Positions 33,036 through 44,876 of a stretch of DNA of 64,000 nucleotides are shown piece after piece. Within the stretch, counting starts at the first letter, position 1; every line of letters starts with the position of its first letter. The stretch spans positions 1 to 64,000 of the forward strand of contig QNQO01006251.1 in NCBI GenBank assembly GCA_003290165.1, written 5' to 3'. The notes under the pieces are model-generated. The model did not search any database. It was given only the letters and a program-made list of their open reading frames with translations, and was not told the DNA's origin. Position numbers and translations under genes: made by a program. Source of the stretch: Berberis thunbergii (lineage: Eukaryota > Streptophyta > Magnoliopsida > Ranunculales > Berberidaceae).

Positions 33036-34605
33036 TTATTCTGCTCCATTGGTGAACTCAACAATAAAATCTTCCAGCACCTGGGCTTTAAAGGCGGTTC
33101 TTGGAATGTAGTTTATGTCAAACTGTCCGAGCTCTACTGACCATTTCACCATCCTGCCCGATAGCTCGGGTTTATGTAACATCAAGCGAAGTGGATGCTT
33201 GGTCAGGACCGTTATAGAGTGGGCCTGAAAATATGGCCTCAGTTTCTTGGAGGATACGACCAGTACCAGAGCCAAATTTTCCAAGTTCAAATAGTGTACT
33301 TCCACTTCTACGAAGGTTTTGCTGGTGTAATCACTGATATTTGGATCCCTCGGTCATCTCGCACGATGGCTGAACTAACAACATGCATGGAATCAAACAA
33401 ATATAAGTAGTGGGTTTCCCCTGTCACAGGTTTTGAGAATAGCTCTGGACTCCCCATGTACGCTTTCAGGCTCTGAAAGGCTTGTTCGCACTCTTCGTTT
33501 CAAGATAATCCTTTGATTCCTCTTAGTATCTTAAAGAAATTAAGGCATTTGTTGGACGACTTCGATATAAATTTATTGAGCGTTGATATCCACCCAGTCA
33601 GCCTCTGAACATCTCTGATGTTGGCTGAGGTTTTCATGTCGAGATGGGCCTGAATCTGTTTTGGGTCGGCTTCGATTCCCTTTTTGTTCACTATATAGCC
33701 TAGGAATTTCCCAGATTCAACTCCGAACGTGCACTTTTGGGGGTTGAGCTTCATCTGGTATTTTTTTAATTGATTGAATGCTTCTGCGAGATCATGCATG
33801 TGGTCAGGGTTGCGGAGGCTTTTGACCAGCATGTCGTCTATAAAGACCTCCATGTTTTTTTCGATCTATTCTTTGCACATTCAGTTGACTAGCCGTTGGT
33901 ATGTAGCGTCTGCGTTCTTTAAGCCGAATGGCATCACCCTATAGCAGTATATCCCTCTTTCCATCACAAAATAAGTTTTCTCTTGATCTGGGGGGTGGGT
34001 GCATCAATATTTGATTGTAGCCTGAATAAGCATCCATGAAGCTGAGTAAATTGTGCCCAGAAGTGGCGTCCATGATGTGATCGATGCGGGGGAGTGGAAG
34101 GTTGTCCTTTGGGCAAACTTTGTTCAGGTCCGTGTAGTCCACACATACTCTCCATTTTCTGTTTTTCATTTCTACAAGAATGGTGTTCGCCAGCTAGTTG
34201 CGGTATCGTGCTTCCTTAATCATGCCCATGTTGAATAAATGTTGTACCTCCTCGTTTATGATAACGTTCCTTTCGGGCGCCATGGTCCCCTTCTTCTACC
34301 TAACGATTTTCCTTGAGGGGGTCCACCTCTAGGCAATGGGTGATCATCGACAGGTCGATTGCCACCATGTCCCGCATGGTCCAGGCAAATATGTCATGTT
34401 TACGTTGTAGCATCTCCATGAGTTGCTTTACCAATTCTTCGCTCAAGCAGAAATCGATCTGGATAGCCTTGCTGTTGAGAGGGTTGTCAAGGTAGACCGT
34501 AGCAATCTCTTCCTCCGGTTGTCCGGCATTGGGCTGCATCGAAGGCTTATTGGGGCCCTGTTGTCTGGGGTCGGCTGTTATTCTCCTACACTTCGGGTAT
34601 AACAT
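33036..34605 (-). pseudogene. Tat pol: reverse transcriptase and RNase H, decayed
   Basis: RT copies element RNA into DNA. Reading down: pre-RT block (RKHDIFAWTMRDMVAIDLSM, 34400), frameshift, RT fingers (WRVCVDYTDLNKVCPKDNLP, FMDAYSGYNQILMHP, 34160-33980), frameshift, catalytic FIDDMLVKS (33850, the xxDD box), thumb (GYIVNKKGIEADPKQIQA) and the first RNase H (VHYLNLENLALVLVVSSKKL, HPLRLMLHKPELSGRMVKWS, to 33036). At least three frameshifts separate otherwise good domains. Confidence 0.88.
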
Positions 34606-35110
34606 AGGGTAATCTTAGCCGCTGAGCTAGCCACTGATTGAGGATCGCCAGGTGGCAATGATATCATGTACTGGTATTCCCTAGCAACTCTTTGGTCGTC
34701 TCTTAATGTATTAATTGCTCGATTCATTGGATACTTGACACACTGGTGTAGAGCGAGACCGCCGCTCCCATTTGGTGTATCCAGGGTTTCCTTAGGACCG
34801 TATTATAAACCGAAGGCGCGTCGATTACTATGAACTCTTGAAACAAGGTTTTCTGAGCTAGCTCCTCTCCTGTTGTTGTCGTCAGTTGTATCTTTCCCAC
34901 GGGGAGCTGCTTTCGCCACTGAAGTCAATCATTGGACGATTATCAGGGGTCAATATTGTCTCTTTTAGTTGCATGATGCAAAACGTATGGAGAAACAGGA
35001 CGTTCATCAAGCTCTTTGTGTCTACCAAGGACGTCCTTACTTCCCAGTCCCCCAAGGAAATTGTTACCACCAGGGCGTCATTGTGCAGGAATTGTACGCC
35101 CTAAAGGTCG
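34606..35110 (-). pseudogene. Tat aspartic protease region, decayed
   Basis: The minus strand reads LGDWEVRTSLVDTKSLMNVL at 35060-35000, aligning with the gypsy protease pattern in which the active site is D-T-G/S. Here it reads D-T-K, a change expected to abolish catalysis. The following FLHTFCIMQL, LTPDNRPMIDF and the ...SSP-G stretch fit the retropepsin fold. Stops at several points confirm decay. Confidence 0.65.
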
Positions 35111-35149
35111 CTTTTCGTAAATACTAGTGGCACGGAGGGGTCTTGCTTC

Positions 35150-35600
35150 TAATCATGTTGTACCAAGTGCTTGCGCGTATCGCTTGGATCCTCATACCTC
35201 AGAGAGCCCTTTTCCTGGGCTTGTTGGACAGTTCAGACTCGGAATGGACTTCATGAAGCACGCATATCTTGTTGACTGATTGCTCCCTGAGTTCATTTTT
35301 GCTTCGGGTTGCTCGCTTTTCTCCTAGGGAGATGAAGGTTCGCGCTTACTTTGTTAGGTCTGTCATGCTCGTTGAAGGTCTAGTGTCAGAAAGTTGTAGA
35401 ACTCTCCTTTCCTCAGGCCGTTAATGAAGGGTGAAACGGTGTTGCATCGTTACATATGTTGATGGTGGTTGACGCGCTGTTAAAGCGGGTCATATATGCC
35501 TTTACTTTAGTGTCTCATCAGGTAGTTGTTTCATTGATTTGAGTGTCTTCATCATTGACAAAGCCTGGCATATGAAAACAATCGTGGATCAGACTTGCTT
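35150..35600 (-). pseudogene. Remnant of Tat gag, most of it deleted
   Basis: Only the C-terminal side of gag is visible: HCNTVSPFINGLRKGEFYNF and nearby LTLDLQRA, then a basic stretch (KREPSSPREKRATRSKNEL) and ESELSNKPRKRALRYEDPSD. The core capsid blocks seen at 3586-3278 in the other Tat element are missing; only about 190 bp separate this remnant from the 5' LTR. Confidence 0.6.
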
Positions 35601-35773
35601 TGGGAGCGCCAACTTGGTGTTTGTGTGCTACCCGCATTATCGAGGTGGTGAAGTAGAGTCAGGCTAAGCGCTCAACGCTACCCCTCGTTCTCCCTTATTG
35701 CGTGATCTAATCACCATCTCTCTGTGTTTCGAAGGGAGACGATGCTAGTGAAAAGTTAGGAACTTTGTCGTTT

Positions 35774-35791
35774 CCCACAGACGGCACCAAA
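35774..35791 (-). other. Primer-binding site of the Tat element
   Basis: The minus strand reads TTGGTGCCGTCTGTGGGA directly after the 5' LTR, close to TTGGCGCCGTCTGTGGGA, widespread in plant gypsy elements. The matching tRNA was not identified. Confidence 0.65.
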
Positions 35792-35792
35792 C

Positions 35793-36471
35793 TGATGCAG
35801 TCATTTTCCACTCTCTGCTTTGATCTAGTCATGCTGACCTACACAAGTAACGCACGTGAGCCACAGACCACAGTTGTGGTGGCCGATGGCACTCTGATGC
35901 TAAAGTCAGACAAGGATCTAAGGAATGTGTAATGTTGTAAACAGGGAATTTGTAGCGTACCTTAGCTTACCAACCTCGTGTCTTAGTTATAGTGTAGGCG
36001 TCCTAGTTCGACCAGGCTATCGATGGAGTAGTTTAGGAAGGAGATCTTCGTGGATATCCTTCTTTAATTAGGAGTCGTGTTGTAGAAGGGAAGTTCTCTG
36101 TTAGCCCTGTGCTCCTAGATACACGAGAGATAGTTTCCTATATGAGGGTATTCCATAAAATGAAGTTTCCCTGTGTGATATGTACTTTGGTATTTGCTTC
36201 CTAGTTGGAAGTAGATAGTTGTAGTAGTTGCCTGTCTGAAGTTGATCCTCGAGATACTTGCCTTAGTAGGACTTATAGGTATTGAGGATAGTTGTAAGAC
36301 ATATGGGCCTAGCAGGTTGTAAGAGTTCGGGTCCGTCTGACAGACTTTATTGGGCGGGCTTGGAACCGCTTGGGTCGGATCAGTGCAGGGCTAACGCTAG
36401 GACCTGCAATTCCTCAATATCATCATGGCACATGTCTGGCTCAGGGATGTGACCGTTTTGGTGTATCATCA
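35793..36471 (-). repeat. 5' LTR of the Tat element
   Basis: 679 bp, aligning with 27371-28056; same TGATGCAG and TCATCA ends. Followed by the CTCAC duplication. Confidence 0.93.
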
Positions 36472-37330
36472 CTCACAATTTTTGTGTTGTTACACACAAG
36501 GAATGTAAGATTAGTGGGCAATGCAAAAATTGTGTGCGTGTAATGTAGCAGTTGTGTGCATTTACACGGAAGGAATGTAATAAGGGAATCCTAGATACTC
36601 ATGTATGAACAAAATCATCAACAAGCCCTAACCCTAAATCGACATGCATAATTAAACACTAAACAAAAAAGGGAAAACTTACAACATTTCACGCCATGGA
36701 ATAGGAGCTCTATGAGAGTGAACCTCTGGCTTAATGTCTTCCATAAACTCGTCAGAGTCAGAAGGAGTGAATTGTGCATTAGATTGAAAAGTCACTGAAG
36801 TGACTCATTCCACTACTGAAGCCAATGTAACCGTTCCAGGGACTGTAATTTTTCCAACTTACACTCGAAGCAGAGCTATTGTCACTGCTAATGTCCATCG
36901 GATCTGTTGACATCTTCTTCTTATTTGTGCTCAGATCTAGGATTCAAACGATCAACCAATTGTTCTTTTTCAACTAATAGATCGCACAGACAAGATAGAG
37001 GATAGAGAGATGGAAAATGGAGGTTTTCACTTCGGGATCCACTGGCTAGTTTGGTATAATGGGGGAGAACAGATCGCACACACAATAGAGTTTTTGCACA
37101 AAAACTACACTGTTGAAGGAAAACTGAGACAAGAGAGATGCAAAATTTGAGAAGTTTTTCCTCCAACTCCCTATACGGTGATGGTGATCGATTGGGTAGG
37201 TACAAAAATTCTATCCAAGTCGTCCACATGGAATAACTTTATGGACAATCTGGATTGAATTCTTTTAAATCAATTGCAGTCTCGCATGCGATCCACGGGC
37301 AAATGCCTTAAGGGAATTTTCGTCACCAAT
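36472..37330 (-). pseudogene. 5' part of the Tat-split MULE
   Basis: The sequence continuing after the Tat TSD shares phrases with the flank before it (ACACAAGGAATGT at 27333 and 36493). On the minus strand an ATG at 36912 opens MSTDPMDISSDNSSASS and continues to a stop near 36790, a plausible MULE protein start, preceded by leader sequence. No terminal inverted repeat could be fixed near 37300. Assignment rests mainly on continuity with 25480-27370. Confidence 0.45.
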
Positions 37331-39974
37331 TCTAGGCAGTAAGGGCAGTAATGATCAATGGATGTGGACCGCTAGTTTGGGGCATCTTCGATACTATATC
37401 TTTAGGGACTAATCCTGAGTAAGCTATTTATTTATTTTTGAAGGGGAAGTAAGTTAAATTAGAGAGAGGGAGGAAATTTTTTTTCTTACTTTTATTTGCA
37501 AATTGCGAGACTAGGATGGGATATGAATATTTGTTTGGGATGTGTATGTTTAGGATACACATATTTATGAGTTATGATAGTTTTTTCTGTGTTTAACAAA
37601 TTAACGAAATGAATATCATATGAATTTGGTGTTTATGCATTTATCTTTATCGTTTATGAATATGATTCATTAAATAATGATTATGTTACCATTTTATCAT
37701 AAAAATCTATAATTATTATTATTTTAATGCCATGTGACCTCAATTTTGGAAGTTTGTCGTATCCGCATCGCCATATCCGTGCACCCCATTGATACAAATG
37801 GAATGTGAATAGTTGGTCGAAGAAAACTATACAGTTTGGCGTAGACCCATGGGAAAGACAGTAACTTTCTGCATTTTCCAAAAATTACAATATCAATCCA
37901 CATAGTACACAATGTTGAGGTTGTAGGCTAAATACTCTTAGTCCTATATTGATATTAACATCCTGGTGTGGCGAGCGTGTTGGACATGGGGTGGAAGTGC
38001 AATGCCCCCGACAGCCAAGATGTGAAACAATATATGATGTTTTCTTTTTTAAAATTACATTATATGAGAGCATGGATTTTGATTCTCAAAAATGTCAAAA
38101 TTTCACGAAATATTTTATTTTTCGAGTTACCAAAATTTATTTCGGAATCCGAAATATTTATTTCTTTTATTAGGCCAATCTCAATTTTTGTACATTTTAA
38201 CCTGTTGTAACCTTAATTTAGTATTAAAAAGATTGTTGAAATTATTAAAATTTGTTATACAAGTGATTCTTACCCGCAATATGTAGTTGTATTACATTAT
38301 GAGGCTTGTGGGACTCTTTATGTAATATGTAGAAATTTAATATGTTAATTATATTAATAACTTCAAAATTACAACCGAAATTTTTACCTTTTTTCTATAC
38401 ATAACAAAATATTTCTTAATATCAATTTACTAAAATGATCTCAAAAAATGAAATCACAATCATTATATGAGAGAATAAGCGTTTTGTAGGAAGTTTATGT
38501 TGAACCTAGAATTTGAGTTGGGCTTCACTGTTGATGGTAAATCTTGACTTTTATATTTTAGAGTGGTGCACTCATTAGATATAAGCAAAACCATGTTATA
38601 TTCTTGTGTTTGTTATGTTCTATTTTCTTGCATAGGTTGGTTACCTTGCCTTCATGTACATTTTTTTATTTGTTAACTACAACATTAAACTCAGAGATCT
38701 TGAGATAAGTAGTAGCACTAATCTGTAACACACAAACCTTTGTCATGTGGTGGTTTATTGCTTTGGGACATGAGTTGTGAATTGAATGGATAAAAACTAG
38801 TCATATCATATTTGACCCATTTTTATCGCAATTTGTAATTATCGAGACAACAAGGAAAGGAACATAGAATAATAGGTGTGCAAGATATTCTAGTAGGACA
38901 ATCGATTAAAGAGGAAAAGAGGCAAAATGAAGTTCTTACATGTTCAAGAAATTGGTGAGTGTTTTGGTAAAATGTTGGAATAAATACCTTCAACACTCAA
39001 TTTCCTGGAAAATGGTGACAAAATAATCTCAAGCCAGGAAGAAGTTTTGAGTTTCTTCTTATATGGAAAGAACTATTACTAGTGAATTAGTTGTATTTAA
39101 AAAATAAAATAAAAAATTTTCCTCTCCCCTATATTCCCTGGTTTTATTTCAGCACATCTTTCCCCATCTTTTCCTTCCAGTCCCATTGGGTTTTCCCAGA
39201 CCCGACTCAGAGCATTCATCTTTTAGTCTATAAAAATAGCCAACAATAGAACAATGGCCAATGTGATGTCAGCTTCAGTTGTTAAAGGGTTGAGACTATA
39301 ATACTCTGTAAGAAGACTTGTAGTAAAAGTAAAGAAGTCATTGCCTGACATTGCAAATAAAACCAAGTCCTGACATGGTCACCAATAGCATCACTGCAAA
39401 CAATTTTTTTTTCAAGAATACACTCAGCCAACATACAGAAAAAAAGGACTACTACCAGGTGTTAATATATTAATCGCACTTCATTGCTTCATAACCAGCA
39501 GCAACATCTCAATATCTTTGGTTCTTATCTGGGCATGGGCAGCTGTGCTCATATGCATCAAGTACTAGCATGGGAAGAGCTGCTGCTCCAACGTAACCAG
39601 TAAAATCCCACTGCACCTTACTAAGCTGTTGGTTCTTTCCTGCCTGACACCAGGTGATAGATTAACTTAAGCTTAAATATCATTCAAAATGTAACAGGCT
39701 TACATCATCCTTACATTTCATGTTTTGGTCCTCCACATAAACTGAACACTATTCACTATTTATATCAACAAACAAACTCATGATGATGGTGAGATCATGC
39801 AAAAAAAAACTACAACGGGACTTCAAAAATTAACCCATAAAGTTCTGAAGGCAGTAGATCCCCTGCGCGGAAGGAACAGCAACCAATGTTTGGAAGTCCA
39901 CAAACCCATACATTCCATTACCAAAAAGTGGATTGCACGTGACAAAAATTCCAAAAGATTGGTCTTTGACATCA
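37331..39974. other. AT-rich intergenic region and gene 3' flank
   Basis: About 2.6 kb with no supported coding region on either strand. Scattered short ORFs are AT-rich chance frames. The part next to 39974 is presumably the 3' untranslated region of the minus-strand RS-rich gene. The patch at 37920-38040 (GGCGAGCGTGTTGGACATGG) resembles degraded retroelement sequence but could not be classed. Confidence 0.45.
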
Positions 39975-42900
39975 TCATCTACAGTGACGAGCAGGCGACT
40001 TTGATCTAGACCTTCTTCTCCTTCAATAGGACAAAACCACATATCAATGACATGAAGCCCTCAACTCCAAAATCCAGGAAAAAAAAATTGATGCTTTCAC
40101 CAGGGATTCATTTGTGCAATGAATATGCATATGGCTCAAAACATTTCAAACACAACTCTAACCTTAAAACCAAGCCAGGTAGCCACATACCTTTTATTCT
40201 CGAGAGAAGAGTAGGGAGAATGCTTGCTTTGTGAATGCTTGCTATGTGAAGACCGCAAAACTTGTCTAGAAATAACACCCATCATACTGGTCCAGTAAGT
40301 TAAAAAGCATAATCTAATAGACAAAATCTCTGCCTCTCACATAGTCAAGTACTGGATAAGAATTGACCTGTCTATACATAGCATTGCGCAAATGGTAAAA
40401 AAAAAAAACACATATAATCAAAATGTGGACAAGTATTGCTATCCCCTCAATAGAAAAACAAGTCTTCAATCTTTAGAAAGGAAGATTACATGACAAAGAA
40501 GGTTCTCACCCAATCTATTCATCTCCTAAGTTATTAATGCAGTGATTAATCGCAATTCGGGATTTGACTGAACTGAATTGGGAGAACTCGGCTGGGGTTT
40601 AGCGTACACCGATTAATTGGCGAAAAATCGGTGAGTCACCGATTAATTAGCAAAAATTGGTGAGTCACCGATTAATTGGCAAAAATCGGTGAGACACCGA
40701 TTAATCAGTCCAGCCATCTCGCCGATTTATCACTGTATTAAAAATAATTTAAAAAAAATCAAGAAGAAGAGAGAATGTGAAGATCTTTGGACGGCGATGG
40801 CGACAGCAACTAGATCTCCGGCTCTGGAAGACGACAACAACTAGATCTCTGTCTCTCTTTTCCTCCTTCCTTCAAACCAAATCATTAAGGTATGTACACT
40901 TCAACCATAATTTCCCTCTCCTCCCAGTCCCCAACCCACTCGGCCTCCCTTCTTCTCTTCTCTCCTATGTAGAATTCATATGGACTAGGGAAGCTTGTTG
41001 ATTGAGGTTGTTTGTAGTGATATAGATTTTGGTGAAACAAATGATTGTTGTCGGAACGAATTGGATTCAGCTTGTTGCTGATGCTGAATTCTCATTTTTC
41101 TGTGTATTTGACATTTTTGGCTTTCTAACTGAGAGCAATAATAACTGAACCTCACAATTTCTTTGGAAGTTTGTGATTATGTGTGACAAATGCACACAAT
41201 TTTCACGCACTTTAGTCATTATCTCCTTTATTCTTTGGTCTAGAATATATTGGCATTGTCCTCTGGATGTGCATTGTCCTCTGGATGTGGAGTATTTTTG
41301 TTTGTACAAAGTGGTCATTCTAATTTCTAGAAATATCTTCAGTGCAAAGTAATACGGTTTACCTTCATGGGTTAGTGCGATAGGTAAGTTTGTTCTTCCT
41401 GTTAAGTCTGGCATCTATTTTGCTTGCGAATGTGTGTCTTGGTAGCTTAGCTGTTAAAACAATCTATAATTTTCTTTTAGTTTCTTTTTAAGTAGCTTGG
41501 CAGATAATTATTAAAGTTATATAATCATAAATTTACACCATTTTGATTAATTTTATATTTTTGTAATCCACGACTATGATTAAATTTTAAAAATATATAA
41601 TTTGAAAAAATTTCTGATGGATGAGACTAGTGCAGATTAAATTTCCTCCTTTCTGATTAAATTTTAAAAATATATACTTTGAAAAAATATATACTTCTAA
41701 AACCTTTACTCTCTAAAGTCGCCTGCCACTTAACTAATTTCTGACCTAAACCTGCATTAGTCTCATATTGTCTTAATGGATGAGACTAGTGCAGGTTTAG
41801 GTGAGAAATTAGTTAAGTGGCAGGAGGCTTTAGAGAGTAAAGGTTTTAAAATTAGCCGTTCGAAGACGGAGTATCTAGTGTGCAACTTTGGGTGTGAACC
41901 AAGAGGGAGAAGTAATGCAATTGAGATCGAAGGTGTCGAGGTCCCGGGGTGTGAGGCTTTTCGATATCTCGGATCTATAATTCAAAAGAATAGGGCTATT
42001 GGAGTAGATGTAGACCACAGGATTAAAGCTGGTTGGTTGAAATGGCGAATGGCGTCAGGTGTATTATGCGATAGAAGGATGCCTGCAAGGCTAAAAGGGA
42101 AATGCTATAAGACAATTATTCGACCAGCCATGCTATACGGTTCAGAATGTTGGGCCACTACGGGACAACATACGCATAAGATGGCAGTAGCAGAAATGCA
42201 TATGTTAAGGTGGATGTGTGGTAAAACGCGCAAGGATAAAATTAGAAATGAAAGAATTAGGAAATACTTAGGTGTAGCGCCTATAGAGGAAAAAATTAGA
42301 GAAAGACGTTTAACTTGGTTTGGTCATGTGCGGAGGCGACCAAGCACGGCGCCACATACAAGTACATCAAGACTTAAAATTTCTCCTAGAGCTAACTTTC
42401 TGCTTTTGTCATTTGCTTGTGGGAGATAACCTGATCAAAAGAGGATTGCAGATTGCCAATTGTTGTTCATTATGTGGTGTTCAGGAAGAATCAACTGATC
42501 GCCTGTTAATTGAATGTGCCTTTACAAAAGTAGTCTAGGAAAACCTAATTTCGCAATGTAGGGGTTATTTCTCAAAACAGGAAGAGTCCAACAACTGATA
42601 GTTCAATGGAATGACAGGAAATTCCAGCTGCGTTTTGGGTAATTTGGCATGAAAGAAATGCAAGGATTAGGGGTGGGCATCCCATCCTGCGATCCCGTCC
42701 CGTCCCAATTTCTTCAATTCCTATTGGGATTAATCAATCTCATCCCAATCTAGAGTGGGATGGGATTGGGATGAAGATTTTCAATTCCGCCCATCCCATC
42801 CCGAACCGATTTTTTTAATATTTAATATGAAACATGTAGCATGAAACTATGAAACTATTTGTTAACATGACTTTTATTTGTTGTTTTATTTATTGACATG

Positions 42901-44536
42901 GCTATTTTATTCTCACAAACTTCCATGTGACTCACCTAGATAATGAATCTAACTCAAACCCTCTCCCTTCTTTTTTTCTCTTCCTAACTCTCGACAACGT
43001 GTGCTCCTCGTAGTTTTTAAATGAAAAACCCATTGATCATTTTCGTTAGGAATGTACAAAAAAAATGACTATCTTCAATAGTGGTTCTAAAAAAATTGAG
43101 TAAAAGCTTATGAAATAGGGAAATAATAATCAATGGATTAAAGTTATATAGTTGTTCTTAGAGTTGTGTGTTTAGTAAATCCAAAATTTTCAATCTTGCA
43201 TATTAAATTTCAATCCAAAATTTAGTACATGTTCATCCCGTCCCGTCCCATCCTGAACCCGTTTGGGATAAGACAAGGTCGGGATGAGGTCTATCCTGTC
43301 CCGAACCCGAACAAACGAGATATGATAGGGATGAGGTTCATCCCGTCTCGTGTCCACCCCTAGCAAGGATCTTCATCTCCAACAAATTCAAAGATGTTCA
43401 GAACACTGTAGTTAAAATTAAAACTTATTGGTTTGGTTTTGGTTTGTGGGGAATGCACTGGGCTATCGTAAATGAGTCTAGTCTCAGGATTTGCATTTCT
43501 AATTGGATTCTCTCTTTTAACCATTAAGGAGATAATCCTTGTATTTCTTGTGAGTTTATCACTCATTTCCCTAATTACTACCAGCTATGATGTAGCGCAG
43601 CGCTGCGATTCCTGAAGCTCCATTTTTTAACATGCCGCTTAGCTTCAGAATATTCTCGTCTCAAGTTTTTGGCGCTTCTTGGCATCACTTCAGCTGAGGC
43701 GCCTCAGTTGGGACGGGTAAATAACATGTTACCAACTAAGTAATATTGTTTGATATGGGGTATTACTATCCAAATCCAAGTGAGGAACAAACCACCCTGA
43801 ATTGACCGTGAGGAACCAATGCGTAAACACCCTTCTTAATTGATTGACCAATCAAACAATATAACTTTCACCTCCTCCCTTCTTTAGCCTGTAAGCTTGA
43901 CAATGATAAAGATGAAAATTTCTTGTTATGGATTGAGTTACCAAATTGTCATGTTAGAATTATGGCTTTACTAATTGGGTTTTATCATTAGCATATGATT
44001 GTTTTGAATTAAAGGGAACATGTAATGACAACAAAGCATACCAAAAAAAAAAAAGTTTCATGGTTCCACCTCAGCTTCACTAGGACTCCATCGCTACTCC
44101 CGAAGCGGCTATTAGCATTCACCTCGGTTCGCACCCCAAACAACCTAGACTACCAGTGTACCATCAAAAAGCCGATACAAACACAAACACAAACACAAAC
44201 CAATGATACAAGCCTTTCCTAAGATTAATTTATGACCCATTTCCTCTAGATCTGCCAATATAATTGTGAACACCCGTTCACTGAATTTTCTCAGTCCTAA
44301 ATCATTTAATGTAGCTTGTTGATTGATGACAACAATATAGAGCACGCTGATAAAACCTTAACCCAGGTTTGTCGCGACTAATATATTTGCACTTTCAGCT
44401 ATCAGAGACGCCAAAAAGTGAACTGTAAACAGTTATGCCAGGACTGTTACAACTGATATGACAGTTGTATTTGTAATGTGATCCCAGATTTCTTTTGAGT
44501 AAAAAATTAGAATTTAAGGTAAAGATCAAGAAACAT

Positions 44537-44585
<49 letters not shown>

Positions 44586-44876
44586 GGGGGGGGGGAGCCT
44601 TAGCATGCTTCCAGGTAAGTATACCATGCAGATGGATATCTAAATTTAAGTAGATGGATAGTCACAACCTAGAAAAGAAACAGCCAAGCATCGTAACCAA
44701 CAAGAAATACTTAGCACATATAGGGGAAAGCTTTTAAGCTTTTGTTTAGTTGTAGATCAAAGGACTCCAAGTTAAAAGATCATACAGGAGACCAATAACT
44801 TATAAGTGAGAAAGTATACCTTCTCCTGGACCTCGAAGGTGATGGTGATAAGCTCCGTTTCCTCAAATGCAGCTTC
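39975..44876 (-). CDS. RS-rich gene, three terminal exons spread across TE-filled introns
   Basis: Exon 44876-44820 encodes KLHLRKRSLSPSPSRSRR; exon 40265-40191 encodes QVLRSSHSKHSQSKHSPYSS LENK; exon 40020-39975 encodes RRRSRSKSPARHCR and the stop. The 4.5-kb intron between the first two holds RTE, L1 and hAT sequences. The repeated S-P and R-S dipeptides and perfect phasing identify the small exons. Confidence 0.85.

Larger units (their letters stand above)
27371..36471 (-). mobile_element. Complete Tat-lineage Ty3/gypsy retrotransposon
   Basis: Two LTRs (27371-28056, 35793-36471) with TG...CA ends and a perfect CTCAC duplication enclose 7.7 kb. The minus-strand order is: 5' LTR, PBS, remnant gag, protease, RT, RNase H, second RNase H, integrase, 178-bp tandem array, oppositely oriented spliced ORF, PPT, 3' LTR. 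A second (archaeal-type) RNase H and antisense ORF downstream of pol are marks of the Tat lineage. LTRs differ at many positions, so the insertion is not recent. It interrupts a MULE. Confidence 0.95.

Noticed and set aside
36921..37229. Minus-strand ORF of 102 codons
   Set aside because: No domain, ends before the better MULE-like start at 36912, and has leader-like composition.
39490..39642. Minus-strand acceptor-like site followed by AGKNQQLSKVQWDFTGYVG and a stop
   Set aside because: It looked like a last exon of the RS-rich gene, but in the required phase it does not continue the RS tail, whereas 40020-39975 does so perfectly. It is more likely in the 3' flank.
44025..44222. Plus-strand ORF ending in a Thr-Gln repeat
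   Set aside because: Translation of an ACAAAC short repeat in an intron; no homology seen.
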